Assembly: GCA_003168295.1 (NCBI GenBank)
Contig: PMST01000405.1
Coordinates: 1 to 14,140, forward strand
Direction: 5' to 3'
Source of the DNA: Actinomycetota bacterium
GTDB lineage: Bacteria > Actinomycetota > Actinomycetes > Streptosporangiales > Streptosporangiaceae
Length of the DNA stretch: 14,140 nt
Both the position numbers and the translations under genes were made by a program. The notes beneath the pieces are model-generated. The model ran no database searches and was not told the DNA's origin. It saw nothing but the letters and a program-made list of their open reading frames with translations. Of this stretch, positions 1 to 6,210 are shown piece by piece (position 1 is the stretch's first letter; every line of letters begins with the position of its first letter).

Positions 1-396
1 GCGGGGCGGCAGGCGCTGGGCACCGGGTGGGTGAGTTACCAGCTGCAGGAGATGGTCGCGGACCTGTGGGCGGATCCGTCGGTCCAGGCCCAGCTCGCAA
101 GCGCGGCCGGCATCTACGCGGGGCGCCGCGATGCGTTGCGTTCGGCCCTGCGCCGGCACGGCATCACGGCGAGCGGCCGATCGGGATTCGCCTGCTGGGT
201 GCCCGTTTCCGACGAAGACGGCGTCGCGTCGTCGCTGGCCGCGGCGGGCTGGGCGGTAGCCCCCGGGCAGCGGTTCCGGATAGCCGCGGCGCCGGGCGTC
301 CGGATTTCCTCCGCCCGCCTGGAGCAGGCAGACGCCGCCTCGTTCGCGGCTGAGTTCGCCCGCGCGCTGCACCATCGCGTGTCCCGCCTGGACTAG
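1..396 (+). CDS. MocR/GntR-family regulator, C-terminal part of the aminotransferase-like domain (5' truncated by window)
   Basis: The frame is open from base 1 to a TAG at 394-396, so only the last 131 residues are present. They match the end of the fold-type I aminotransferase-like domain of MocR regulators: a GTGWVSYQLQEMVADLW segment, then a YAGRRDALRSALRRHGI helix, a SGFACWVPVSDE strand and the closing WAVAPGQRFRI block. In this family an N-terminal GntR winged helix binds DNA and the PLP-binding C-terminal domain senses an effector, often PLP itself or an amino compound. The winged helix and the PLP lysine lie upstream and cannot be seen, so a plain aminotransferase is a less likely alternative. 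The gene converges on the small minus-strand gene that ends at 415. A perfect 12-bp palindrome, GCGCCATGGCGC at 404-415, lies in the gap. Confidence 0.85.
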   Translation, partial: AGRQALGTGWVSYQLQEMVADLWADPSVQAQLASAAGIYAGRRDALRSALRRHGITASGRSGFACWVPVSDEDGVASSLAAAGWAVAPGQRFRIAAAPGVRISSARLEQADAASFAAEFARALHHRVSRLD

Positions 397-414
397 GACC
401 CGGGCGCCATGGCG

Positions 415-804
415 CTAGCTCTCCGGTTCGGCGGGCGTCGTGTTCGGGCTGGCCGCGGCGTCGGGGTCAGGGCGGTAAGCCGTGAGCGGGATGGTGCTGA
501 AGGCGAAACCGTGCCGGTCGGGTCGGTCGGGGATGTCCGGGCCCGCGGGCCCTCCGGGTTGGCGTCCGCCCGTGGCCGGCCCGATGGCCAGTATGGTCAG
601 CTGCCCGTCGACCAGGGCGCGCTTGCCCGCCCAGGTGCCCAGGGACTGGATGATGTCGGCGACATGATAGGCGCACGCGTTCGACTGGCGGTGAGCCCGC
701 CGCGGGCGTGAGGCCTCCAGCTGAACCTGAAAGCACGGCACGTGCGCGCAGTGCGGATCGGCGTCGCAGGTGTCCGCGGACGCGCGATCATCCGCGGCAG
801 TCAT
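415..804 (-). CDS. Conserved hypothetical Cys/His-containing protein, 129 aa
   Basis: Function not recognised. The N-terminal half has Cys and His residues in a loosely zinc-site-like order (C13, C18/H18 region, a C-A-H-V-P-C stretch, then a later N-A-C-A-Y-H-V). This is followed by a hydrophobic LVDGQLTILAIGP strand and a Pro/Asp-rich tail ending in FAFSTIPLTA. I believe similar short proteins ending in a 'LTVLAI...F-FS-IPL' pattern recur in actinomycetes, but this is memory, not a search. The ATG at 804 is the first possible start after an in-frame TGA just upstream. It has no Shine-Dalgarno sequence, and it overlaps the stop of a 23-codon ORF that does have one, so translation is probably coupled. 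The stop at 415 lies 18 nt from the convergent MocR stop. Confidence 0.6.
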   Translation of the reverse strand: MTAADDRASADTCDADPHCAHVPCFQVQLEASRPRRAHRQSNACAYHVADIIQSLGTWAGKRALVDGQLTILAIGPATGGRQPGGPAGPDIPDRPDRHGFAFSTIPLTAYRPDPDAAASPNTTPAEPES

Positions 805-859
805 GGCCCGGCCGGATCACCGGGAACGCCTCCATCGGCGGTGTTCGACGCAGCGTCAT
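788..859 (-). CDS. Micro-ORF (23 aa) overlapping the start of the 129-aa gene
   Basis: An ATG at 859 is preceded, 11 nt away, by AAGGAGGA (878-871), the best ribosome site in this part of the window. The 23-codon frame starts MTLRRTPPMEAF and ends in GHDCRG. Its TGA (790-788) lies 14-17 nt inside the 129-aa gene, whose own ATG lacks any Shine-Dalgarno. The peptide may be a leader that delivers ribosomes to the downstream start. It could also be a functional small peptide, since the H-D-C end is unusual for a random leader. It has no signal peptide and no run of one amino acid typical of attenuation. No product is assigned. Confidence 0.45.
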   Translation of the reverse strand: MTLRRTPPMEAFPVIRPGHDCRG

Positions 860-1132
860 TGACAGCTTATTCCTCCTTGACGGGCCTTGGTTAAGGGCGC
901 CGCCCGGAAAATACGTGGCGGCGGCGGACGTCCGAAGCAACATATTGTCCGCACCCGCATCGGCATGCCACCCCATTGGCAATATTCGTCTCAGTTCCAC
1001 TCAACTGCGTAGTTGTGTGAATACGCTGCGTACAAACCAGAGGTGACTGCGGGCACCGTGCGCTGATTACGATCCGAGTGCGGGCCAGGCAGGCACAATC
1101 CGTGAGCATCCGTCATCATGTTAACGCACACA

Positions 1133-1201
1133 ATATGCGCACGGTCGCGGCGAAGGGGGATGCGCATATTGGCACCTCGCTGATAGCGGGCATGCGCATA
1201 T
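1133..1201. promoter_or_regulatory. Three TGCGCA-centred palindromes, possible operator cluster
   Basis: ATATGCGCA (1133-1141), ATGCGCATAT (1160-1169) and ATGCGCATAT (1192-1201) share the palindromic core (A)TGCGCA(T). The two right-hand copies are identical over 10 bp. Core starts are 25 and 32 bp apart; 32 bp is about three helical turns. The cluster sits about 270-340 bp upstream of the micro-ORF, between two minus-strand genes. The repeats are seen directly; a role as protein-binding sites is inference. Confidence 0.35.
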
Positions 1202-1222
1202 CAACGGCGCTGCGACGAATTA

Positions 1223-1237
1223 GCTTGAAGCGCAAGC
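1223..1237 (-). terminator. Possible weak terminator after the desaturase
   Basis: On the minus strand GCTTG-CGCTT-CAAGC forms a 5-bp stem followed by TAATTCG, about 50 nt downstream of the desaturase stop. The stem is short and there is no real T-run, so this is only a candidate. Confidence 0.25.
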
Positions 1238-1287
1238 ATAAGGAATGCCGCAGCCAGGGAGCGGCGGCCTCCGGGGGCGTTCCGACG

Positions 1288-2304
1288 TCATGGCGTGCTT
1301 ACCGGCTCGGGCACCGATGGTACGGGCTGACGGGGGCGCAGGGCGGGCGAGGGCGGGCCGCTGGCGCCCTGCGGGGACGGCCAATGGACACCCGTGGCCC
1401 AGCCGAGGCGTTCGAAGATCCGGATCAGCGCGGCGGAGAGGTCGATCTGGTGCGGGCGGCTGCCGTGCCTGGCGCAGGTCGGCACCGCATGGTGCCCGTT
1501 ATGCCAGCTTTCCCCGAAGGAGATCAGCGCGAGCGGCCACAGGTCGGTCGACCGGTCGAAACGGCGACCCGCATGCGGCCGCGTGCCGATCATGTGGCAC
1601 AAGGAGTTGACGCTCCAGGCGACGTGGTGGAGCAGCAGCACGCGGACCAGCCCGGCCCACACCAGGGCGATCCACGCGGCCCGCAGGTCACCGCCGATGA
1701 CCCAGCCGAGAGTGAACGGCAGGATCAGCGAGACGACACAAAGGGCCGGGAAGGCCTTGGCGACCCGGGTCATCGCGGGGTCCGCGAGCATATCCGGGGC
1801 GTACCGGTCGGCCGGGGTCGGGTCGTTGCGGAACAGCCAGCCCACATGGGCGTCGACCAGGCCGCGGAGCTGTGCGACGGTCCCGGTGCCGTACCGGTAG
1901 GGCGAGTGCGGGTCACCCGGGCGGTCGGTGAAGGCGTGGTGGCGCCGGTGGGTCGCGACCCACCCGGTGACGTCGCCCTGGAAGCTCATCGAGCCCGCGA
2001 TGGCCAGGGTGATGCGCAGCCAGGGCGAGGCAGTGAAGCTGCGGTGGGTGAGGAGGCGGTGGAAACCGACCGTGACGCCGAATCCGGTGATCACGTAAAG
2101 GCCGACCGCAAGGAGCACGTCGGCGAGCCCGATGCCGTGCCCCCAGAGCATCGCGACCGCGACGGCCAGCCCGGCGAACGGCGCCATCACGATCAGCCCG
2201 GTCACCGCCACCTGCGTGCGCCGCTGACCCGTCCACGCTGTCGCGCCGGCGACGGGGAAAGGCCCGGTGCCGTCGTAACTGCCCCGTACGTCCTGATTTA
2301 TCAC
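1288..2304 (-). CDS. Acyl-CoA / fatty acid desaturase, membrane di-iron type
   Basis: This is a 338-aa integral-membrane desaturase that introduces a double bond, probably delta-9, into an acyl chain using O2 and external electrons. All three histidine boxes are present: HRLLTH at 82-87, HRRHH at 119-123 and HNGHH at 268-272. The extra metal ligands of the SCD/DesA3 class also fit (N233 and H237 in an NSLCH motif). Hydrophobic segments lie near 33-78, 94-110, 184-204 and 208-228. The C-terminal pattern HAVPTCARHGSRPHQIDLS follows the usual HHxFPTxARHGxxxWQID block, with His in place of the usual Trp. The last 30 residues are a Pro/Ser tail. The start is GTG at 2304; its ribosome site is weak, so a nearby start is possible. 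The UBP-type finger gene ends 62 nt upstream on the same strand, suggesting co-transcription. The electron donor is not encoded here. Confidence 0.92.
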   Translation of the reverse strand: MINQDVRGSYDGTGPFPVAGATAWTGQRRTQVAVTGLIVMAPFAGLAVAVAMLWGHGIGLADVLLAVGLYVITGFGVTVGFHRLLTHRSFTASPWLRITLAIAGSMSFQGDVTGWVATHRRHHAFTDRPGDPHSPYRYGTGTVAQLRGLVDAHVGWLFRNDPTPADRYAPDMLADPAMTRVAKAFPALCVVSLILPFTLGWVIGGDLRAAWIALVWAGLVRVLLLHHVAWSVNSLCHMIGTRPHAGRRFDRSTDLWPLALISFGESWHNGHHAVPTCARHGSRPHQIDLSAALIRIFERLGWATGVHWPSPQGASGPPSPALRPRQPVPSVPEPVSTP

Positions 2305-2366
2305 AATTTCTGCCTATCGTCGTGGGAGGGAGCAGCTGATTCGCCGTACGGGCGCGGAGCACACGT

Positions 2367-2678
2367 TCAGACCAGACGCTGATGGACATAGCACCACGGC
2401 CGCTGGGATGCTGGCTCAAGGCCGCGGGCGACCGGGTGGTCGGTTTCCTGGTAGTGCGCCCTGGCATGACGGTGGGGTGAGTCGTCAGAACATGCCACCC
2501 AGCCGCAGCTCAGGCAGACCAGGAGCGAGTCCCAGTGACCCCCGCAGGCCTGGCAGTCCCGGCAGTGATCCGACTGAGGCGCAACCGGCACGAGCCCGGC
2601 ACGATGCTCGCACCGCGGCGCCGACCCGTTCAGGCTCACCGCCGGCGCGTTCAGGGCCATGCTCGGGTCGGGGCTCAC
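2367..2678 (-). CDS. UBP-type zinc finger protein
   Basis: A single ZnF-UBP domain fills the protein (103 aa from the chosen start). Ligands occur in the family order: C23-x-H25, C39-x2-C42, C55-x2-C58, C63, H71, H75 and H81. The core reads CRDCQACGGHWDSLLVCLSC, then GWVACSDDSPHRHARAHY, and it ends in the typical WCYV strand. In eukaryotes this fold binds the ubiquitin C-terminus; in actinobacteria stand-alone copies are common and their partner is unknown. I chose GTG at 2678 because GAGGGG lies 7 nt upstream. GTG 2729 and ATG 2660 are alternatives and do not change the domain. The gene lies directly upstream of the desaturase on the same strand and diverges from the LysR gene. Confidence 0.8.
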   Translation of the reverse strand: MSPDPSMALNAPAVSLNGSAPRCEHRAGLVPVAPQSDHCRDCQACGGHWDSLLVCLSCGWVACSDDSPHRHARAHYQETDHPVARGLEPASQRPWCYVHQRLV

Positions 2679-2797
2679 GGCAGGACCCCTCACTGTTACC
2701 CAAAAGGCCGGACACCGCCGGCTGGCCACTTTCAGTTAAGCCCGGCGAGGCGGCACCGGAAACAGGCAACCTGAGCAGAGCCCATCACCTGGTCCGA

Positions 2798-2810
2798 TTA
2801 CCCCGGGCAA
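2798..2810. promoter_or_regulatory. T-N11-A LysR-type box in the UBP/LysR divergent region
   Basis: TTACCCCGGGCAA has dyad symmetry except at its third base pair and fits the T-N11-A consensus of LysR-family sites. It is nested in a wider TGGT(2790-2793)...ACCA(2810-2813) dyad. It lies about 60 bp upstream of the LysR start and between the divergent UBP and LysR genes, the classical place for autoregulation and divergent control. Binding is inference. Confidence 0.4.
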
Positions 2811-2869
2811 CCAGCTGGACATTCCCAGCAGCCTGCGCGCGGACGTAGGCTTAATTGGAGGTGACCCGC

Positions 2870-3784
2870 ATGGAGCTGCGCCAGCTTCGGTATTTCGTGA
2901 CCCTGGCCGAGGAACTGCACTTCGGCCGTGCGGCGGCGCGGGAGCACATCGTGCAGTCGGCGCTGAGCCAGCAGGTGCAGCGGCTCGAACGTGAGCTGGG
3001 CGTCCGGCTGCTTGAGCGCAGCACCCACCACGTCTCATTGACCGCTGCCGGGGCGGTGTTCCTGGTCGAAGCACGGCAGATCCTGGCTCACGTGGCCCGG
3101 GCCGCCGCGATCGCCCGCACCGCGACCGGCGCCTCCCCCACGCTGCGGGTCGGCATTATCGACTCCAGTTATGACTCGATGCCGCAGATTCTGCACGAGG
3201 TCCAGGCCCGGCACCCCGGCCTGGTCATCCATCAGGTCGAAGTCGGCGTCCCGGAGCAGTACCAGCAACTTATCGACGGCCGCCTGGACGTCGGAATCGG
3301 CCGGGCCGCGCTCGCCCCGCCGCAGATCGCTTCACGCCTGTTCCGCCGCGATCCGCTGGGGGTCCTGGTGTCGCGCGATCACCGGTTCGCCGAGCTGGAT
3401 GCCGTACCCGTCGCCATCTTGGCCAGGGAACCGCTGCTGCTCGCCGAAGAGGCCAGGGCCCCGGAATTCAACCAGTTCACCATCGAGATGTGCCGGGGCG
3501 CCGGGTTCACCCCCACCGTGTACGAGGGCACCGTGGAGAGCATCCGCGCCGCCGCCGACCTGGTCGCCCAGGGACGCTGCCTGTATTGCGTGCCCTCCTC
3601 CTGTATCGCCGCGCTCCCCGGCACCATCTGGCGGCCGCTGACCGAGCCGGCCTCGTATTACCCGTGGTCGGTGCTGTGGCGTGCGGACAACGCCTCTCCA
3701 CACGTGCGTGCCATCGTCAGCTGCGCGCGGAACATGTCCAGCCGGCTGGGCTGGCTGGCCACCACCGACCACAGCGTGGCCTGA
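2870..3784 (+). CDS. LysR-family transcriptional regulator
   Basis: A full-length 304-aa LysR protein. The N-terminal winged helix is canonical (MELRQLRYFVTLAEELHFGR, then AAAREHIVQSALSQQVQRLE, to about residue 60), followed by a linker helix (66-86) and a periplasmic-binding-like effector domain from about 91 (TLRVGIIDSS) to 280. The start is ATG 2870, with GGAGG ending 8 nt upstream and the usual family N-terminus MELRQLRYF; an upstream in-frame TTG at 2855 would swallow the ribosome site. A TAGGCT hexamer at 2846-2851 could be a -10, but its spacing to the ribosome site is tight. Targets are unknown. Candidates are the divergent UBP/desaturase unit (via the T-N11-A box) or the O-methyltransferase 85 nt downstream in the same direction. 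Confidence 0.93.
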   Translation: MELRQLRYFVTLAEELHFGRAAAREHIVQSALSQQVQRLERELGVRLLERSTHHVSLTAAGAVFLVEARQILAHVARAAAIARTATGASPTLRVGIIDSSYDSMPQILHEVQARHPGLVIHQVEVGVPEQYQQLIDGRLDVGIGRAALAPPQIASRLFRRDPLGVLVSRDHRFAELDAVPVAILAREPLLLAEEARAPEFNQFTIEMCRGAGFTPTVYEGTVESIRAAADLVAQGRCLYCVPSSCIAALPGTIWRPLTEPASYYPWSVLWRADNASPHVRAIVSCARNMSSRLGWLATTDHSVA

Positions 3785-3869
3785 TTAGATGTCGTTCTAT
3801 CTGGTCGAGAATCTAGCTAATCGGGACGGCCACCTCGCGGACAGCCAGGTCTAGCTATAGCGTGGTCTC

Positions 3870-4532
3870 ATGACGCGGCGCACCGAGCAGATCAGCCTTC
3901 ACCTCAATGCGTACCTCACCGCGCACAGCAGCCCGCCGGACGCCGTCCTGCGAGAGCTGGCGAACGAGACCGCTGACCTGTTCCCCAACGAGACCGGCCT
4001 GGCCATCGCCCCCGAGCAGGGCACGCTCATGACCCTGCTGACCCAGCTCGCCGGGGCCGCGTCGGCCCTCGAGATCGGCACCTTCACCGGATACTCCTCG
4101 ATCTGCATCGCCCGCGGGCTGGCGGACGGCGGACGGCTGCTGTGCTGTGACATCAACGAGGAGTGGACCTCGGTAGCCAGGAAGTACTGGGAGAAGGCGG
4201 GCATCACGGACCGGATAGAGCTGCGGCTCGCCCCGGCCATCGAGACCCTGCGCACGCTGCCTGATGAGGAGCTGTTCGACCTCGCGTTCATCGACGCCGA
4301 CAAGGACGGCTACCTCGGCTACTGGCGCGAGGTCGTACCGCGGGTACGCTCCGGCGGCCTGATCATGGTGGACAACACGTTCTCCCATGGCCGGGTCATC
4401 GACGCGGGCAACGACAACCCGGCCGTGATTTCCATCAGGGATTTCAACGATCACGCCGCCGCCGACGACCGCGTGGACTTGGTCATGGTGCCGATCGGCG
4501 ACGGCCTGACGCTCGCCCGCAAGCGGCCGTAA
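3870..4532 (+). CDS. SAM-dependent O-methyltransferase, caffeoyl-CoA OMT (Methyltransf_3) family
   Basis: A 220-aa class I methyltransferase of the CCoAOMT type, which methylates catechol-like hydroxyls in a divalent-metal-dependent way. Motifs: SAM-binding EIGTFTGYSS (68-77), acidic D94 after the second strand (LLCCDIN), AFIDADKDGY (139-148) with metal/SAM-side Asp142 and Asp144, and MVDNTFSHGRV (166-176) with metal ligands Asp168/Asn169. Length and motif spacing are normal for the family. No Shine-Dalgarno precedes the ATG (GTGGTCTC-ATG), and an AT-rich TAGCTATA lies 11-18 nt upstream, so a leaderless transcript or read-through from LysR is possible. The substrate cannot be told from sequence. 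The stop codon lies in the loop of a hairpin shared with the convergent LacI gene. Confidence 0.92.
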   Translation: MTRRTEQISLHLNAYLTAHSSPPDAVLRELANETADLFPNETGLAIAPEQGTLMTLLTQLAGAASALEIGTFTGYSSICIARGLADGGRLLCCDINEEWTSVARKYWEKAGITDRIELRLAPAIETLRTLPDEELFDLAFIDADKDGYLGYWREVVPRVRSGGLIMVDNTFSHGRVIDAGNDNPAVISIRDFNDHAAADDRVDLVMVPIGDGLTLARKRP

Positions 4533-4543
4533 GGTACGGCCGC
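4523..4543. terminator. Hairpin between convergent OMT and LacI genes, likely bidirectional terminator
   Basis: GCGGCCGT (4523-4530), loop AAGGT, ACGGCCGC (4536-4543): a perfect 8-bp stem. The OMT stop codon TAA (4530-4532) starts at the last base of the left arm, and the LacI stop lies 18 nt away. There is no T-run, which is common for actinobacterial terminators. Confidence 0.65.
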
Positions 4544-4560
4544 AAGCAAGCGGGGACAGC

Positions 4561-5688
4561 TCAGGCGGGCGAGGCTCCGCGAGCCGCGCGAGATGGCACG
4601 GAGCGCAGCGGGACCGGCGGACTTCCTGCCTGACCTGCATCCTGGCGGCCGGCCCGGCCGGTGGTCGCGACAGGTTCTGTCGTGGACCCGCGGACGATGA
4701 GCTCCGGCGCGAGGTAGAGGATCTTCACCGGACCCGCGCCGCCGCTGATCCGTTCGAGCAGCAGCTGAGCCGCCTCGGTGCCGAGCTGGTAGTGCGGGAA
4801 GCGCACCGATGTCAGCGGCGGCCTGAGCCGGTCGATGAACGGCATATCGTTGAAGCCGATCACGGAGATGTCGTCCGGGCACCGGCGGCCGGCTTCGTCA
4901 AGGGCGGCGTAACACCCGACGGCCAGCATGTCGTTGGCGGCGGCCACCGCGGTGATATCAGCGTGCGCGGCGAGCAGTTCCCGGCCGCAGCGCGTGCCTT
5001 CCTCCACGGTGTACTTGGCGGCGTACGCGATCAGGTCCTCATCCACCTCGAGCCCGCAGGATGCCATCCCATCCCTGAATCCGCGCAGCCGCCCGACGCC
5101 GGTGGAGGCCTCCTGCGGACCCGCGATGTGCGCTATCCGGGTATGGCCGAGCCTGGATAGATGGGTGACCGCCATCCGTGCCCCCTGCTCGTTGTCAACC
5201 GAGACGGCGGAGAAGCTGTAGTCCTGCGCGAGCCGGTTCATCAGCACCACGGGCAGTTCAGCCGCCGCCGCCTCGGCGAGCAGCTGGTCCTGCAGCGTCG
5301 CGGTGGCCAGCACGAAGCCGTCGACGTGACGGGCCCGCATCTGCTCGAAAAGCTTGCGCTCACGGCTGGCGTCGGCATCGGTATTGCCAAGCAGGGCGAC
5401 GTAACCCGCCGCGGCCAGCTTGTCTTCCAGGCCGCGCACGATGGGCGGGAAAATCGGGTTGTTCAGGTCGGGAATCAGCACCCCGACCGTGTGCGAGCGC
5501 CGGGTCCGCAGGCTCCGTGCGACGGGATTCGGCCGGTAACCCATCTGCGCGGCGACCGCGGTCACCCGGCGGGCCGTCTCTTCGCTGACTAGCAGGCGGG
5601 TTTCCGGGTTGAGGGCTCGCGATGCGGTGGCGGGGTGCACACCCGCGGCCGCCGCTACGTGCCGCAGGGTGGGCGGTCGGTCAGGCAT
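4561..5688 (-). CDS. LacI-family transcriptional regulator
   Basis: A 375-aa repressor-type protein. The HTH is at residues 7-27 (TLRHVAAAAGVHPATASRAL), the DNA minor-groove hinge helix around 52-62 (RPNPVARSLRT), and the periplasmic-binding-protein-like core from HTVGVLIPDLNNPIF (66-80) through VIGFNDMPFIDRLRPPLTSV (276-295) to about 340. Such proteins usually sense a sugar or nucleoside. No transporter or glycosidase is adjacent, so the ligand is unknown. The last 35 residues are an Ala/Gly/Arg/Pro-rich extension beyond the usual end. The ATG at 5688 sits 11 nt after a GGGAG-like site, with a four-codon ATG-to-TGA frame (5696-5682) overlapping it. A perfect GTGGATCCAC palindrome lies at 5720-5729 in the leader. 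It converges with the O-methyltransferase. Confidence 0.94.
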   Translation of the reverse strand: MPDRPPTLRHVAAAAGVHPATASRALNPETRLLVSEETARRVTAVAAQMGYRPNPVARSLRTRRSHTVGVLIPDLNNPIFPPIVRGLEDKLAAAGYVALLGNTDADASRERKLFEQMRARHVDGFVLATATLQDQLLAEAAAAELPVVLMNRLAQDYSFSAVSVDNEQGARMAVTHLSRLGHTRIAHIAGPQEASTGVGRLRGFRDGMASCGLEVDEDLIAYAAKYTVEEGTRCGRELLAAHADITAVAAANDMLAVGCYAALDEAGRRCPDDISVIGFNDMPFIDRLRPPLTSVRFPHYQLGTEAAQLLLERISGGAGPVKILYLAPELIVRGSTTEPVATTGRAGRQDAGQAGSPPVPLRSVPSRAARGASPA

Positions 5689-5719
5689 CGTTCATCTCGC
5701 TCCCCCCGGCGGGCGTCAC

Positions 5720-5729
5720 GTGGATCCAC
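5720..5729. promoter_or_regulatory. GTGGATCCAC palindrome in the LacI gene leader
   Basis: A perfect 10-bp palindrome 32 bp upstream of the LacI ATG. Its position suits an autoregulatory operator, but LacI operators usually have a central CG rather than AT and extend further, so the assignment is weak. Confidence 0.25.
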
Positions 5730-5813
5730 CCGTTTTCTGGCGAACCAACCTTATCCCAGGGGTTTCCGCCCCCGGCGCTGGCCATGCCGCGTGCCGCGCC
5801 GGAACACGAAGAA

Positions 5814-6062
5814 TCACGCCGAGCGGTGAGCGCTGATGATGATCACCAGTGACGATCCGCGGCGGCCAGCCCGGCCGGCCCGCCCGCGGCCCGCGGCGGG
5901 CGCGCTGGCCTGGGCGCCCGCCGGGGCCAGGATGGTCCGCGTCCAGCTGACGTGCCAGCGCGGGAACAGGCGGCGGGCAGAACCCCGCCTGCTGGATGCG
6001 GCGTCATGCGCGAGCTCATCGTGATGCTGCGTGACCAGTGCCTTGGCGGTCTCCGGATGCAT
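5814..6062 (-). CDS. Small basic hypothetical protein, 82 aa
   Basis: Function not recognised. It starts MHPETAKALVTQHHDELAHD, a polar helix that I recall as the common opening of short actinobacterial proteins of unknown role. It continues with an Arg/Trp-rich stretch (RRLFPRWHVSW, 30-40), an Ala/Gly/Arg linker and a hydrophobic SLVIIISA end. No signal peptide is seen. The ATG at 6062 is well supported: AGAGGA (6075-6070) lies 7 nt upstream, and an AT-rich promoter with overlapping inverted repeats (6114-6148) lies 50-85 nt upstream. The strong, clearly regulated promoter is the best argument that this is a real gene. The LacI gene follows on the same strand 125 nt downstream. Confidence 0.65.
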   Translation of the reverse strand: MHPETAKALVTQHHDELAHDAASSRRGSARRLFPRWHVSWTRTILAPAGAQASAPAAGRGRAGRAGRRGSSLVIIISAHRSA

Positions 6063-6113
6063 GATGTGGTCCTCTCGTGCCTCGATGGATGCGGTGGATA
6101 GTAGATACGATGC

Positions 6114-6148
6114 ATCTCGACTTATATTAAAGTCAAGATATATCTCAA
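6114..6148 (-). promoter_or_regulatory. Promoter with nested inverted repeats (ATATCTTGA type) for the 82-aa gene
   Basis: Minus-strand TTGAGA (6148-6143), 16-bp spacer, TATAAG (6126-6121) is a good -35/-10 pair placing transcription start near 6114. Two dyads cover it. ATCTCGACTT (6114-6123) and AAGTCAAGAT (6130-6139) are inverted with one mismatch around a 6-bp centre. TTGAGATATATCTTGA (6148-6133) is palindromic over its central AGATATATCT. Such ATATCTTGA/TCAAGATAT dyads resemble PadR-type operators as I remember them. No PadR gene is in the window, so the regulator would be encoded elsewhere. Confidence 0.6.
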
Positions 6149-6210
6149 GTTTTCCGGGTAACCGGAATCGTGCTGAGGGCTACCGGCCGTGTGGCGGCTA
6201 CGGGCGGGTC

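Larger units (their letters stand above)
860..1287. other. Gene-free region, 428 bp, upstream of the micro-ORF/129-aa gene
   Basis: No frame here has good codon bias. The stretch is less GC-rich than its surroundings. It holds the ribosome site at 878-871, a perfect CGGACGTCCG palindrome at 925-934, three TGCGCA-centred palindromes (1134-1201) and a small hairpin (1223-1237) about 50 nt past the desaturase stop. I could not settle on a convincing -35/-10 pair for the minus-strand gene. A long open plus-strand frame that begins here and runs on through the desaturase is only its antisense shadow. Confidence 0.5.

Noticed and set aside
27..353. 108-codon plus-strand frame at the left edge
   Set aside because: Overlaps the MocR frame, Arg/Gly/Pro-rich with no domain; a shadow.
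404..415. GCGCCATGGCGC palindrome as terminator between MocR and the 129-aa gene
   Set aside because: The palindrome has no loop, so a hairpin would lose its central pairs, and no T-run follows. Noted only as a sequence feature.
1078..2382. 434-codon open frame on the plus strand across the desaturase
   Set aside because: It is antisense to a protein with three intact histidine boxes. Its translation is Arg/Gly/Asp-rich without domains, and it starts in non-coding sequence with no ribosome site. High GC makes such shadows common.
6152..6167. TTCCGG-GTAA-CCGGAA hairpin as terminator of the ArsR-type gene
   Set aside because: The stem is only 6 bp, and on the minus strand it is followed by AAC rather than T residues; it lies next to the promoter of the next gene.
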